Shown: positions 50,102-59,088, numbered from the stretch's first letter. The stretch: DNA of 64,000 nt from Lachnospiraceae bacterium UBA3287 (GCA_002362155.1 DETN01000131.1:3920-67919); one strand, 5' to 3'. The notes: generated by a model not told the origin, from the sequence alone. Program-made: numbers and translations.

Positions 50102-51274
50102 GAGGGCATCCAATGTGACGCACAAGGTCATAAAAATGCGTCTGATGAATCGGTAGAATGGGGCCATGGCCTGACAGTGGAGCGGAACATCCTGAACGCA
50201 ATCCGTGTGGTCGCACAGAGAAATCCCTATCATCCGATCCGGGATTATCTGGAATCCCTGGTCTGGGATGGTCAGGAACGTATGCGGAACGTTCTGCATC
50301 ACTTCCTGGGAGTCAAGGAAGACGATCTGCCCTATGAATGCCTGAAGCTTTTTATGCTCGGCGCGGTGGAGCGTGTTTATCATCCTGGGTGCAAGTTTGA
50401 GATCATGCTCTGCCTGGTGGGAGAACAGGGGCTCGGCAAGTCCAGCTTCTTCCGGTTCCTGGCGCTGAAGGACGAATGGTTCTCCGATGATCTGAAGCGA
50501 ATGGATGATGAGAATGTTTACCGGAAGATGCAGGGGCATTGGATCATCGAAATGGCCGAAATGCTGGGAACGGCCAGTGCCAAAAGTGTGGAGGAAATCA
50601 AGGCATTCCTGTCCCGTCAGAAGGAAACCTATAAAGTCCCCTATGACAAGTTCCCGAAAGATCGCCGCCGCCAGTGCGTCTTTGTTGGCACTTCCAATAA
50701 GCAGCGCTTCCTTCCTCTGGACCGGACCGGCAACCGGCGTTTCTATCCGATTCAGACGAACATCGAGGAAGCCGAGGTCCATGTCCTGGATGATGAAAAG
50801 GCCACCAGAGCCTATATGGATCAGCTCTGGGCTGAACTCATGGTCATCTACCGGAGCGGTGACTGGTCATTGACGCTCACGCCGGAGATGGAGCACCGGC
50901 TCGGAGTCTTCCGGATGAACTTTATGGCCGAAGATACCAGTACCGGCATGGTCCAGGCTTTCCTGGATGGCTTCAGGGGCGATTATGTCTGCACGAAGCT
51001 GCTCTTCAATGAGTGCTATCACATGTTGGGCGAACCGGATCGGAAGAACATCGGTGAGATCAATGACATCATGAACAATACCATCGAGGGATGGATCCCA
51101 GGTCCGCAGCATCGGTTTGACCGCTACGGCCAGCAGCGTTCCTTGGTCCGGGTCAAGATGCCCGACAAAGGAAAAGCCAATACAGTGGAGCCTGTTTCCC
51201 CGACAGAGGGTGAATACCGGCAGCTCGACCTGGATGGCTTTGAACAGTATCACGAGGGCGATGGTCCCTTCTGA
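50102..51274 (+). pseudogene. VirE/primase-helicase family protein, 5' truncated
   Basis: An open frame covering the C-terminal ATPase part of a VirE (virulence-associated E) protein, used by phages and mobile elements for replication. Visible: the family's NPYHPIRDYLESLVWDGQERM, Walker A GEQGLGKSSFF, Walker B-like HWIIEMAEM, and KFPKDRRRQCVFVGTSNKQRFLPLDRTGNRRFYPI. The coding frame runs back to 50102 without an ATG; a GTG at 50177 (365 residues) lacks a ribosome site. The primase N-terminal part is missing, so it is probably a remnant. Confidence 0.8.
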
Positions 51275-51282
51275 CCATCGTT

Positions 51283-51366
51283 CCTGTTTACACTTCGTTG
51301 ACAGTCCGGAAAGCAGATGATTCCTTGTTTTCGGGGCTTTTTCTTTACCCTTTTTTTGTAAACAGG
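51283..51366 (+). repeat. Inverted repeat CCTGTTTAC/GTAAACAGG
   Basis: A perfect 9-bp inverted repeat (51283-51291 and 51358-51366) 66 bases apart, in the 250-base stretch between the VirE remnant and the TnpW gene. Further CGTTTAC copies occur near 51440-51455. It may be a remnant of element DNA; no gene is seen in 51275-51528. Confidence 0.5.
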
Positions 51367-51528
51367 CTTTCAAAACTTTTTAGAATTTGCGGATTGTGGC
51401 AGGGAGAATCAGCGGAAGAATTGAGTGTTTGCAGCCTCGTTTACGGTTTCGTTTACAGCGAAAGACCCCATCTTCCATCTCCCTGTCGGGCTCTGTGCCG
51501 CCAGGCACAGCATGAAAGGACAATGACT

Positions 51529-51708
51529 ATGAATGATGTAATGAACAAAGAGAAACAGTTTGAAGAAGCCGGCAAACGCCGGATCGTGATTGATGGTACC
51601 CCATATACCGTGATGGTATTCTTCCGGACGGATACGAAGGAAACCGGAATGGGTAAGATCATTGGGCTGGCAAAGCGAGAACTTGCAACCAATCTGTTAT
51701 CAGAATGA
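51529..51708 (+). CDS. Transposon-encoded TnpW-like small protein
   Basis: A 59-residue protein (MNDVMNKEKQFEEAGKRR, then IDGTPYTVMVFFRTDTKETGMGKIIGLAKREL). It matches the TnpW-like family carried by conjugative transposons: a short strand with YxVxVFF...KET and a closing K-I-I-x-L helix. The function is unknown. AAAGGA lies eight bases before the ATG at 51529. No recombinase is near, so the element is not mobile by itself. Confidence 0.7.
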   Translation: MNDVMNKEKQFEEAGKRRIVIDGTPYTVMVFFRTDTKETGMGKIIGLAKRELATNLLSE

Positions 51709-51758
51709 AAACAAGGTTGGTGCTCAATATCAGCACCAACCTGTGGAAGTCCTTCCAG

Positions 51759-51773
51759 TGGGTCATTTTGACC
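51759..51773. repeat. Left copy of a 15-bp direct repeat flanking the AbiE module
   Basis: TGGGTCATTTTGACC, identical to 53327-53341. Here it lies inside a longer palindrome (AGTGGGTCA/TGACCCACT). The two copies bracket the toxin-antitoxin genes exactly, like a target-site or attachment duplication. Confidence 0.75.
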
Positions 51774-51806
51774 CACTGCGGTACATATAATAACCGGAAA
51801 GTCACT

Positions 51807-52526
51807 TTAATCGGAATTAACAGGAAGAGTCTCTGAAATATATTCCCGCACCGTTTGATAAACATCTTCGAATGCAGGCTTGGAGACATCCCCGTCAAAC
51901 CGAAACTTATTATAGGCATGCCGTAGTTCATCAGGCTTGTTTAAGAAGCCATCAAATGATCCGAGGGATCTTCCATTGCCTTTCACTGCCTGAAGGACTT
52001 TCCGCCAGTCGGGTGTATACACCTGTGCTGCGTAATACAGATCGATCAGGTCTTTTACTCTTCGGAATACTTTATCGCCGGATATAACAGAAAGCTTATC
52101 CGCCAGCATTGGCAGCAGAGCTGACCCCCGGAACCGTATTTCCTCGACCTCGTAAATTTTTGTCTCTACGGCAGGACGGTTTACGTCGATATCCATTGTA
52201 AACAAGATTTCACCGGAAGATGGCTCGGACAGTTCAAAACCTGCTGAACGGCCTTCACCGTACATCCGGTATAGCTTGACATTCAGATCGATGCTGCTGT
52301 TTCGGAGGGCTTTTTGAATGGATTCCGCCATCTGTTCTCCAGAAGGCCATTCATCGGAATACCAGTTTGCATCGATATCGACGGTATGACGAGTGTCATC
52401 CGTGAAGCCGGCTTCCATCAGACAGGCTTTCAGGACCATAGAACCTTTGAAACTGATCGGTATTCCACTCTCATAGATGGCTTTCATGACATTGTACATC
52501 AGTCGTTCTTCTGCTGAAATCTTCAT
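51807..52526 (-). CDS. AbiEii-type nucleotidyltransferase toxin
   Basis: A 239-residue protein of the AbiEii/AbiGii toxin family. The nucleotidyltransferase start is ISFKGSMVLKACLMEAG (residues about 21-37, GS motif) with acidic ligands in RHTVDIDANWYS. Further family features are LPMLADKLSVISGDKVFRRVKDLIDLYY. In type IV systems such proteins pyrimidylate tRNA and stop growth when phage infects. An AAGGGGG site precedes the ATG at 52526. The antitoxin gene ends 10 bases upstream. Lower GC than its neighbours suggests recent arrival. Confidence 0.88.
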   Translation of the reverse strand: MKISAEERLMYNVMKAIYESGIPISFKGSMVLKACLMEAGFTDDTRHTVDIDANWYSDEWPSGEQMAESIQKALRNSSIDLNVKLYRMYGEGRSAGFELSEPSSGEILFTMDIDVNRPAVETKIYEVEEIRFRGSALLPMLADKLSVISGDKVFRRVKDLIDLYYAAQVYTPDWRKVLQAVKGNGRSLGSFDGFLNKPDELRHAYNKFRFDGDVSKPAFEDVYQTVREYISETLPVNSD

Positions 52527-52536
52527 ATCTGCCCCC

Positions 52537-53187
52537 TTAACTGTCGTAATAGGACCTGGCGTCCTGTGCCAGTCTTTCAAATGCTTCCTGATATTCCGGG
52601 GTTACGGAAAGTCCTTCAAAGCTTTCTCCGTTGGAGAAGTAATAGCGGCTGACAGCTTCGGTTACTCCCTGCATATCCAGGATAGATTCATTGGCAAGAG
52701 CATCTGATATCGTTCGGTTCAGATCGGTGAATCGCAGGCCGTTCTTCTCAAGAACGCAAAAGGGGCTTACCTTTCTTCCCAGCACAGCCACACCGTTAAA
52801 GCGGTTCAATGACTCATCACCGTATACCCACACAATATATTCATCATTTCTTCCGCCGAAGTTTCCCTGGCACATCAACGCCTGATCCAGTGCAAAAACG
52901 ACATCTTCACCTAGGCAATCCCGGACAGCTCTCAGCCACGAGAGAGATCCGATGTAGTTTTCTCTCCGGGGGAGGTCGACCTTTTTGGGATCATACTTTG
53001 GCAAAGCAGAAGTCCTTCTGTTGACCAGATCTTCCTTCACCTGACGTTCCAGCAGGCGCACGATGTATTCAGGAGGCTTGCGTACCCCTGTTTCCCAGTT
53101 CTGAATCGTTCTGAAAGGGATTCGATAGCGGTCAGCGAATTCACTTTGGGTGTCACCCAATTCTGCCCTCATTTCACGTATTGTCAT
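52537..53187 (-). CDS. HTH-domain antitoxin paired with AbiEii-like toxin
   Basis: A 216-residue protein. Residues 1-50 are an XRE helix-turn-helix (MREMRAELGDTQSEFA-type, then FRTIQNWETGVRKPPEYI). The rest (about 80-216) includes VWVYGDESLNRFNGVAVLGRKV and is not a family I can name; the role as antitoxin comes from position. Start at 53187 with GGAGG at 7 bases. Its own promoter holds a near-perfect inverted repeat, so autoregulation is likely. The pair resembles AbiE or a related type IV system but with an XRE-type N-terminus. Confidence 0.8.
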   Translation of the reverse strand: MTIREMRAELGDTQSEFADRYRIPFRTIQNWETGVRKPPEYIVRLLERQVKEDLVNRRTSALPKYDPKKVDLPRRENYIGSLSWLRAVRDCLGEDVVFALDQALMCQGNFGGRNDEYIVWVYGDESLNRFNGVAVLGRKVSPFCVLEKNGLRFTDLNRTISDALANESILDMQGVTEAVSRYYFSNGESFEGLSVTPEYQEAFERLAQDARSYYDS

Positions 53188-53208
53188 AGCCATTCCTCCT
53201 TGTCTATA

Positions 53209-53237
53209 TTAATACACCCAATGAGTGTATTTGTCAA
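53209..53237 (-). promoter_or_regulatory. Promoter and autorepressor site of the AbiE module
   Basis: Minus strand: TTGACA (53232-53237), a 17-base spacer, TATTAA (53209-53214). The spacer contains AATACACTCA-T-TGGGTGTATT (53211-53231), a 10-bp inverted repeat with one mismatch, ideally placed for the HTH antitoxin. Confidence 0.8.
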
Positions 53238-53326
53238 GGAGAAAGATCGGAATGCCTAAGTTGATACAACTGGTGAAGAGGAATCTCACGTCAAATCCGA
53301 CGCCGATATGACAGTGAAAAGTGGTT

Positions 53327-53341
53327 TGGGTCATTTTGACC
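53327..53341. repeat. Right copy of the 15-bp direct repeat flanking the AbiE module
   Basis: TGGGTCATTTTGACC, identical to 51759-51773 and in the same orientation, 1.57 kb apart. Confidence 0.75.
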
Positions 53342-53365
53342 ACCACCACCTAACTGCAAAGTGTA

Positions 53366-53435
53366 TTTTAGTAGGGGTACCCCAAAACCGCAAACCCGCA
53401 TGAAATCAGCACTTTTTTTCAACGACCTACTAAAA
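53366..53435. repeat. Inverted repeat TTTTAGTAGG/CCTACTAAAA at the right end of the island
   Basis: Perfect 10-bp arms (53366-53375 and 53426-53435), 50 bases apart, with GGGGTACCCC at the inner side of the left arm. A TTGACA (53441-53446) follows. It may be an insertion-element end or a regulatory hairpin; the 53242-53515 stretch has no gene. Confidence 0.6.
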
Positions 53436-53515
53436 AACTCTTGACATTTTGTTTCAGGTGCAGTCATGAAGAGCATTTTTAATACTTATAAAGTTTTCTT
53501 CTGAAGGATCATGGA

Positions 53516-55105
53516 TCAGAGCAGGGGGGCGATCATGCGGAAGAGCCAGCCTGCTGCCTTTGCTCCCTTATTCAGGCTGCGGACTTCCGCTTCGGTCACC
53601 TGATGGCAGCGCCTCAGCGTCTCCTGGAAGTCTGCCTCAATGTCTGAAATGCAGGGGACCTTATAGAGATACGTGGCGCATTCAAAATGGTGGTAGAGAC
53701 TGCGGTAGTCCAGGTTGATGGTGCCCACCGCCGCCCGGATATCGTCCGAAACGAATACCTTGGCATGGACAAAGCCCGGATCGTAGATATAGATCTTCAC
53801 CCTGGACCGGATCAGGGAGGAGAAATAGGACCAGGCCAGATCATAGGGGATCTTCTTATCCGGAATGCCCGGCAGAATCAGCTTCACGTCGATCCCCTTC
53901 TGCCCCGCCATCTTCAGGGCCGAGAGCATCTCGTCGTCCAGGATCAGGTAGGGCGACATGATATGCACGTAGCTTTTTGCCCTGTAAAGGAAGTCCATGT
54001 AGACGTTCTCTCCCACCTTGTCCTCATCCATGGGATTATCCCCGTAGGGGATCACATAGCCGGGGGCGTCCGCCACCGGCAGGGCATGGCCCACAAAACG
54101 GTCCACATCCACGGTCTGGTCCACCAGGCCCCACATCTCCATGAACATGACCGTAAAGCCGTCCACGCCCGGTCCCTCCAGACGGACGGCCGTATCCTTC
54201 CAGTGGCCGTATTTGTCAATGGCATTGATATACTCATCCGCCAGGTTCACGCCGCCGTTGTAGGCCGTCTTTCCGTCAATGACCATGATCTTGCGGTGGT
54301 CCCTGTAATTGTAATAGGTAGACACGAAGGGCGTCATGGGAGAAAAGACCTTGCACTGAATGCCAAGGGCCCTCAGCCGGTCCGGATAATCATGGGGCAG
54401 GGTGGAGAACTCACATGTCCCGTCATACATGACTCTTACATCCAGGCCCTCCGCCGCTTTCTGGGCCAGGACAGCCAGGATATCTCCCCACATCTTTCCC
54501 TCGTCTATGATAAAGAATTCCAGAAAGATAAAGTGCTCCGCCTTTCTCAGATCCTCCAGCATGGCTTCAAAGGCATACTCTCCCAGGGGATAAAAGGATA
54601 CGGCCGTATTTCTGAAGACCGGGTAGTTTCCGGTCCCCGCTATATATCTGGCCAGGGCGGCTGTGGAAGGGCTCTCCAGCTTCAGGGCTCTGTAGCCCTC
54701 TGATTCCTCGGGAAGGACCTCCCGGATCTTTCTGGACCGGTCGACCAGGGCCGCTCTGACCACCCTGCTTCCCAGATCCCTTCTGGTATAAAGATAGAAG
54801 AAGCCTCCCACCAGGGGAAATACCAGCATGACCAGAAGCCAGGTCACCTTGGAGGTGGCGTTCATCTCGCTGTTGATCAGAAAAAGGATCATCAGGAACT
54901 GGACGATCACGGCCAGGCCCACGTACTGGGGAAGCCATTCCGCCAGCCAGTGGACCGGAAGCATGATCAGCACGACGCCCAGCAGGAAGAAAAGAAGGAT
55001 AATGCCGGTCCGGCTGAAAAGGACGCGGAACAGCCCCTTCCTGCCCTTCTTCAGGAGCATCATGGGTTTTATATCTTTTAAATCTGTCAAATTCTTTTCG
55101 GGCAT
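53516..55105 (-). CDS. cls: Cardiolipin synthase (phospholipase D family)
   Basis: A 529-residue membrane enzyme joining two phosphatidylglycerol molecules. After two or three N-terminal helices (LFSRTGIILLFFLLGVVLIML, VIVQFLMILFLIN, VTWLLVMLVFPLVGGFFYLY) come two HKD motifs: DHRKIMVIDGKTAYNGGVN and FVHAKVFVSDDIRAAVGTINLDYRS, each with its catalytic His. The first ATG after a good ribosome site is 55105 (GGAGG). The gene lies next to the accessory island on the same strand as its neighbours and is otherwise normal. Confidence 0.95.
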   Translation of the reverse strand: MPEKNLTDLKDIKPMMLLKKGRKGLFRVLFSRTGIILLFFLLGVVLIMLPVHWLAEWLPQYVGLAVIVQFLMILFLINSEMNATSKVTWLLVMLVFPLVGGFFYLYTRRDLGSRVVRAALVDRSRKIREVLPEESEGYRALKLESPSTAALARYIAGTGNYPVFRNTAVSFYPLGEYAFEAMLEDLRKAEHFIFLEFFIIDEGKMWGDILAVLAQKAAEGLDVRVMYDGTCEFSTLPHDYPDRLRALGIQCKVFSPMTPFVSTYYNYRDHRKIMVIDGKTAYNGGVNLADEYINAIDKYGHWKDTAVRLEGPGVDGFTVMFMEMWGLVDQTVDVDRFVGHALPVADAPGYVIPYGDNPMDEDKVGENVYMDFLYRAKSYVHIMSPYLILDDEMLSALKMAGQKGIDVKLILPGIPDKKIPYDLAWSYFSSLIRSRVKIYIYDPGFVHAKVFVSDDIRAAVGTINLDYRSLYHHFECATYLYKVPCISDIEADFQETLRRCHQVTEAEVRSLNKGAKAAGWLFRMIAPLL

Positions 55106-55204
55106 AATAAAACATCCTCCGCTGTCACAGTATAGCACAGGGGAGGATGTATCTTTAAGCACAAAATATTCTAATATGTCCCGTCAGAGTCGCATAGAGG
55201 AAAG

Positions 55205-55918
55205 TCAGTGATCTGTATCTTCCGGGGAAAGGGCCCCGGACTCCTGCCTTTTTATATAGTCTTCCAGGAAAGCGGCCTCGTTTTTCAGAGCATCGCCCCA
55301 TTTCCCGCAGGCAGCACTCATCTTCTCCCTGGCCGCTTCACAGTTTCCCTCAAAGGCCGGGCGGAAGGCTTCTATGGCGTCCATGTAGCGGGAGAGGCCA
55401 TCCATGGCGGAGACCTTTTCAAAGACTGCCCTGCGCTCCTCCAGGACCTTTTCCGCTTTCTCTCCCTTTTCGTTATAGAAAAGAGCCATTACATAGTCGG
55501 TCCAGTAGACCGGGATGCCGGGGCCTGTCACCTTTTTTACATTCACGGATTCCAGAAGGGAAAGGGCCTTCCTGTAATCCTTCATCCGGATGGAAGCCGC
55601 TGCCAGGTTAATCTTTAAGGTCTCCCTGTAGACAGCCTTTCTGTGGCCTTCCAGCTCTGCGGTCAGCTCCCTGGCATAGCGCTCCGGATCCGTCTCCAGA
55701 AGGGGCATAAGTTCCGCCATCCGGCGGTTGGTCTTACTGGCGAAGAGGATCTCCGTCAGGATGGTCCCCGCGGCCACGGCCATCAGCCATATGATCAGAA
55801 TCGGCACCGGGTCCTTTCCCATGCCGGAGGCAGAGGATGCGAAAACGCCAAGTAAGGCGCTGCCCGCCAGGATCAGGATCCAGTAAAATCTGTAAAAACG
55901 GTTGTATTTCTTAGCCAC
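55205..55918 (-). CDS. Membrane protein with TPR-like cytosolic region, unknown
   Basis: A 237-residue protein, starting at a GTG with AGGAGG seven bases before it. Two helices near the N-terminus (WILILAGSALLGVFA and ILIIWLMAVAAGTIL) are followed by a helical region whose segments (KINLAAASIRMKDYRKALSLLESV, DYVMALFYNEKGEKAEKVLEER) look like TPR motifs. No family name recognised. A TM2-domain zinc-ribbon gene lies just upstream and may be co-transcribed. Confidence 0.75.
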   Translation of the reverse strand: MAKKYNRFYRFYWILILAGSALLGVFASSASGMGKDPVPILIIWLMAVAAGTILTEILFASKTNRRMAELMPLLETDPERYARELTAELEGHRKAVYRETLKINLAAASIRMKDYRKALSLLESVNVKKVTGPGIPVYWTDYVMALFYNEKGEKAEKVLEERRAVFEKVSAMDGLSRYMDAIEAFRPAFEGNCEAAREKMSAACGKWGDALKNEAAFLEDYIKRQESGALSPEDTDH

Positions 55919-55943
55919 AGCTTTCCCTCCTTCTGCGGCCCTC

Positions 55944-56417
55944 CTAAATGTCCCACCTGAGCAGGGGAAGGCCGTCCCTGTCGCAGAAGCGGCCCAGGAC
56001 AATCATGATTATATCATAAATAATGCCCATACCGAACAGGCCTGCCGTCATGGCATAGAGAATTCCCGTTCCGATCTTTCCGGCATAGAAACGGTGGACG
56101 CCCAGCTCTCCCAGAAAAAGGGCCAGCAGGAGGGCCAGCAGTCTGCTCCTGCCGCTGACATTCTCCGGGTCCTCTGCAGGCTTTTGCCTGCTTTTCGGAA
56201 TATCGTAGTAGCCGTCGCTGCGCCACTGCCTTTCTCTTTCGGTATGGCCCGTTCCTCCGAAACCGCCGCGTCTTCTCTCATATCGTATCTTCTGCAGGAC
56301 ATCGCTTTCGGGAATGATCCTGGAATCACAGTATCCGCAGAACCACTCCGTATCTGCGGGATCCAGTTCGATCACTGCTCCGCAGTAGGGACATCTGTAA
56401 TCAACTTTTTCCATCAT
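55944..56417 (-). CDS. TM2-domain protein with N-terminal zinc ribbon
   Basis: A 157-residue protein. An N-terminal zinc ribbon (YRCPYCGAVIELDP...WFCGYCDSRI) is followed by an Arg-rich linker and a TM2 domain: SRLLALLLALFLGELGVHRFYAGKIGTGILY, then a second helix and RFCDRDGLPL. TM2 proteins are small two-helix membrane proteins of unknown role. GAGAGGAAGGG precedes the two adjacent ATGs at 56417 and 56414. It is followed by the TPR-like membrane gene 25 bases on. Confidence 0.88.
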   Translation of the reverse strand: MMEKVDYRCPYCGAVIELDPADTEWFCGYCDSRIIPESDVLQKIRYERRRGGFGGTGHTERERQWRSDGYYDIPKSRQKPAEDPENVSGRSRLLALLLALFLGELGVHRFYAGKIGTGILYAMTAGLFGMGIIYDIIMIVLGRFCDRDGLPLLRWDI

Positions 56418-56702
56418 ATATCCAACCCTTCCTCTCCGGATGCACCGTGCATCCGGAAAAGTTCCTTTCGTTATGGCAAAGTATAGCACATCGGCCGCAG
56501 CCTGCCGGACATAGTTCGTTTACTGGCCGGGCCCGGCACCCCTGCAGCCTGTTACTGCAGGCCGTATAATAATAATTTCAATTACAATCACAATTAGTAT
56601 ATACAAACATTTCTGTTGAAAAACAGCAGTTCCGGTTATAAAATACTAACTGATCTGTAACGGTTACAGATCTGACTATTTTTTCCCGGAGGTAAACGAC
56701 AT

Positions 56703-56966
56703 ATGGAAAGAAAACACATCCTTTTATTCCTTGGCGGCATGCTCTTTGGCAGTGCCGGCATTAAGCTCCTGTCCAGCAAAGACGCCAAAAAGGCCTATAC
56801 CCACGTGACCGCTGCAGCCCTCCGCTGCAAGGATTCCGTAATGGAAACCGTCGACACCGTGCAGGAAAACTGCTCCGACATTCTGGCCGACGCCAGGAGC
56901 ATCAACGAGCAGCGGGCAGCCGCTGACGAAAAAGAATTTATCGAAGACTCCTCTGATCAGGAATAA
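56703..56966 (+). CDS. DUF6110-like small membrane protein paired with P-type ATPase
   Basis: An 87-residue protein beginning HILLFLGGMLFGSAGIKLLSSKDAKKAYTHVTAAALRCKDSVM, with one Gly-rich helix (about 5-21) and a cytosolic helical region. This matches the small DUF6110 family found in front of heavy-metal ATPases in Firmicutes. GGAGG lies nine bases before the ATG. The next gene begins 15 bases after the stop. Confidence 0.78.
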   Translation: MERKHILLFLGGMLFGSAGIKLLSSKDAKKAYTHVTAAALRCKDSVMETVDTVQENCSDILADARSINEQRAAADEKEFIEDSSDQE

Positions 56967-56981
56967 GTGCCGGGGGCTCTT

Positions 56982-59066
56982 ATGAAATTTCAGATACTGC
57001 ATGAATCCAGAGGCAGGATCCGCCTGCGGGCCGCCGTATACCGTATGAGTATGGAACAGGCAGACGCTCTGGAGGAATACGCTGGCGCCATAAAAGGCGT
57101 GGACAGAGCCACGGTCCATGAATCGGCCCGCACCCTGACCATACTTTATAAAGGGGAAAGAAAAGAACTGATCAGCGCTCTCTCCCGCTTTTCCTTTGCG
57201 GATCAGGAGGACCGCCTCCCCGCTCTCAGTCACAGCAGCAGACAGATCTCAGCCGAATATAAGGGAAAGATCCTCCGCCATGCAGCCGGCTTTGCACTAA
57301 GGCGCCTTCTCCTTCCCCTGCCTGTCCGCAGGGTCTATGAAATATACAGGGCCCTGCCTTACATGGCTAAGGCTGTAAAAACTCTGCTGCAGAAAAAGGT
57401 AACAGTGGAAGTCCTGGACGGCACCGCCATCGGGGTCTCTCTTCTGACAGGAGACTATAATACCGCCGGCTCTGTCATGTTCCTTTTAAAGCTGGGCGAC
57501 TATCTGGACGAATGGACCCACAAGAAATCCGTGGATGACCTGGCAAGAAGCATGTCCCTGAACGTGGACCAGGTCTGGCTCCACCGGGAGGACGGCGTTC
57601 CTGTCCTGGTCCCCCTGGCAGGGATCCAGGAAGGGGATCTGATCGAGGTCAATACCGGCCACGTGGTTCCCCTGGACGGGGTCCTGGAAGAGGGGGATGT
57701 CATGATAGGCCAGGCCTCCCTGACAGGCGAGTCCGTACCGGTTGCCAAGTCTCCGGGCATGTCCGTCTACGCCGGTTCCGTGGTGGAGGAAGGAAACTGC
57801 ATCCTTAAAGTCACAAAGACCGCGGGCAGCAGCAAATACGATCAGATCGTCCGCATGATCGAGGATTCGGAAAAGCTCAAATCCGAAGTGGAAGCAAGGG
57901 CTTCGGGCCTTGCGGATTCTCTGGTCCCCTGGTGTCTGGGCGGCAGCGCCCTGACCTGGCTTCTGACCAGAAACGTGACCCGGGCCGTTTCCGTCCTTAT
58001 GGTGGATTTTTCCTGCGCTCTCAAGCTCTCCATGCCCCTGAGCGTACTGTCCGCCATGCGGGAAGCCAGCCTCTATAAGATCACCGTCAAGGGGGGCAAG
58101 TTCCTGGAGAAAGTCTCCGCCGCGGATACCATCATCTTTGACAAGACCGGTACCCTGACCAACGCCTGTCCCACGGTGGCCCGGGTAGTCCCCTTCAGCG
58201 GCCATGATCCCGCAGAAATGCTGCGGATCGCAGCCTGTATGGAAGAACACTTCCCCCATTCCATGGCAAACGCCGTGGTACGCTCAGCCAGGGAACATAA
58301 CCTGGACCATGAGGAAATGCACAGCGAGGTGGAATATATCGTGGCCCACGGCATTGCCACCCGGATCGGCGGCGAAAGGGCCGTCATAGGCAGCCGCCAT
58401 TTCGTCTTCGAGGACGAAGGCGCAGTGATCCTTCCTGAAGACCGGGAAGCCTTCGACAGCCTGGATCCCCGCTACTCCCATCTCTATCTTGCCCTGGGCG
58501 GCATACTCTCTGCGGCCATCTGTATCTACGACCCTCTGCGGCCCGAGGTATCGGAAATGATCCGCGGCCTCCACGCAGCCGGCATCGGAAGAGTGGTCAT
58601 GCTGACAGGTGACAGTGAGAAGACTGCCAGAGCCATCGCTCTGGAGGCCGGCGTGGATGACTTCCGGGCGGAGGTCCTGCCCGAAGACAAGGCCGCCTAC
58701 ATACAGAAGGAGCATGACGAAGGCAGAGGCGTGATCATGATCGGGGACGGCATCAACGATGCTCCTGCCCTGTCCATGGCAGACGCAGGCGTTGCCATAG
58801 GGTCCGGCGCCATGATCGCCAGAGAGGTTGCTGACATCACCATAGCGGCTGAGGATCTGAACCGGATCCTGGTCATGAAGAGGCTTTCTGACGCCCTGAT
58901 GAAGCGGACCCGACGCAACTACCGCTTTGTCATGACTTTCAACGGAGCTCTCATCGTTCTGGGCGCCTTCGGCATCCTGCCTCCTTCCTTATCGGCTCTT
59001 TTACATAACACATCGACTCTGATCCTGTCTCTTTCCTGCATGACGGACCTTTTAAGCCCCGGCTGA
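56982..59066 (+). CDS. Heavy-metal P1B-type ATPase lacking the CPx motif
   Basis: A 694-residue P-type ATPase. The N-terminal region (MKFQILHESRGRIRLRA) folds like a metal-binding domain but has no CxxC. Core motifs: actuator TGES (about 248), phosphorylation DKTGTLT (Asp387), HP-like EEHFPHSMANAV and GDGINDAPAL (about 587). The membrane metal site, normally CPC, reads DFSCALKLSMPLSV (about 342-356). That variant and the DUF6110 partner suggest a metal other than Cu+ or Zn2+ (Mn2+, Fe2+ or Co2+ export are candidates), which is inference. It starts at an ATG 15 bases after the DUF6110 stop. Confidence 0.9.
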   Translation: MKFQILHESRGRIRLRAAVYRMSMEQADALEEYAGAIKGVDRATVHESARTLTILYKGERKELISALSRFSFADQEDRLPALSHSSRQISAEYKGKILRHAAGFALRRLLLPLPVRRVYEIYRALPYMAKAVKTLLQKKVTVEVLDGTAIGVSLLTGDYNTAGSVMFLLKLGDYLDEWTHKKSVDDLARSMSLNVDQVWLHREDGVPVLVPLAGIQEGDLIEVNTGHVVPLDGVLEEGDVMIGQASLTGESVPVAKSPGMSVYAGSVVEEGNCILKVTKTAGSSKYDQIVRMIEDSEKLKSEVEARASGLADSLVPWCLGGSALTWLLTRNVTRAVSVLMVDFSCALKLSMPLSVLSAMREASLYKITVKGGKFLEKVSAADTIIFDKTGTLTNACPTVARVVPFSGHDPAEMLRIAACMEEHFPHSMANAVVRSAREHNLDHEEMHSEVEYIVAHGIATRIGGERAVIGSRHFVFEDEGAVILPEDREAFDSLDPRYSHLYLALGGILSAAICIYDPLRPEVSEMIRGLHAAGIGRVVMLTGDSEKTARAIALEAGVDDFRAEVLPEDKAAYIQKEHDEGRGVIMIGDGINDAPALSMADAGVAIGSGAMIAREVADITIAAEDLNRILVMKRLSDALMKRTRRNYRFVMTFNGALIVLGAFGILPPSLSALLHNTSTLILSLSCMTDLLSPG

Positions 59067-59088
59067 AGGAGTCCCTCAGGCATTTCAG

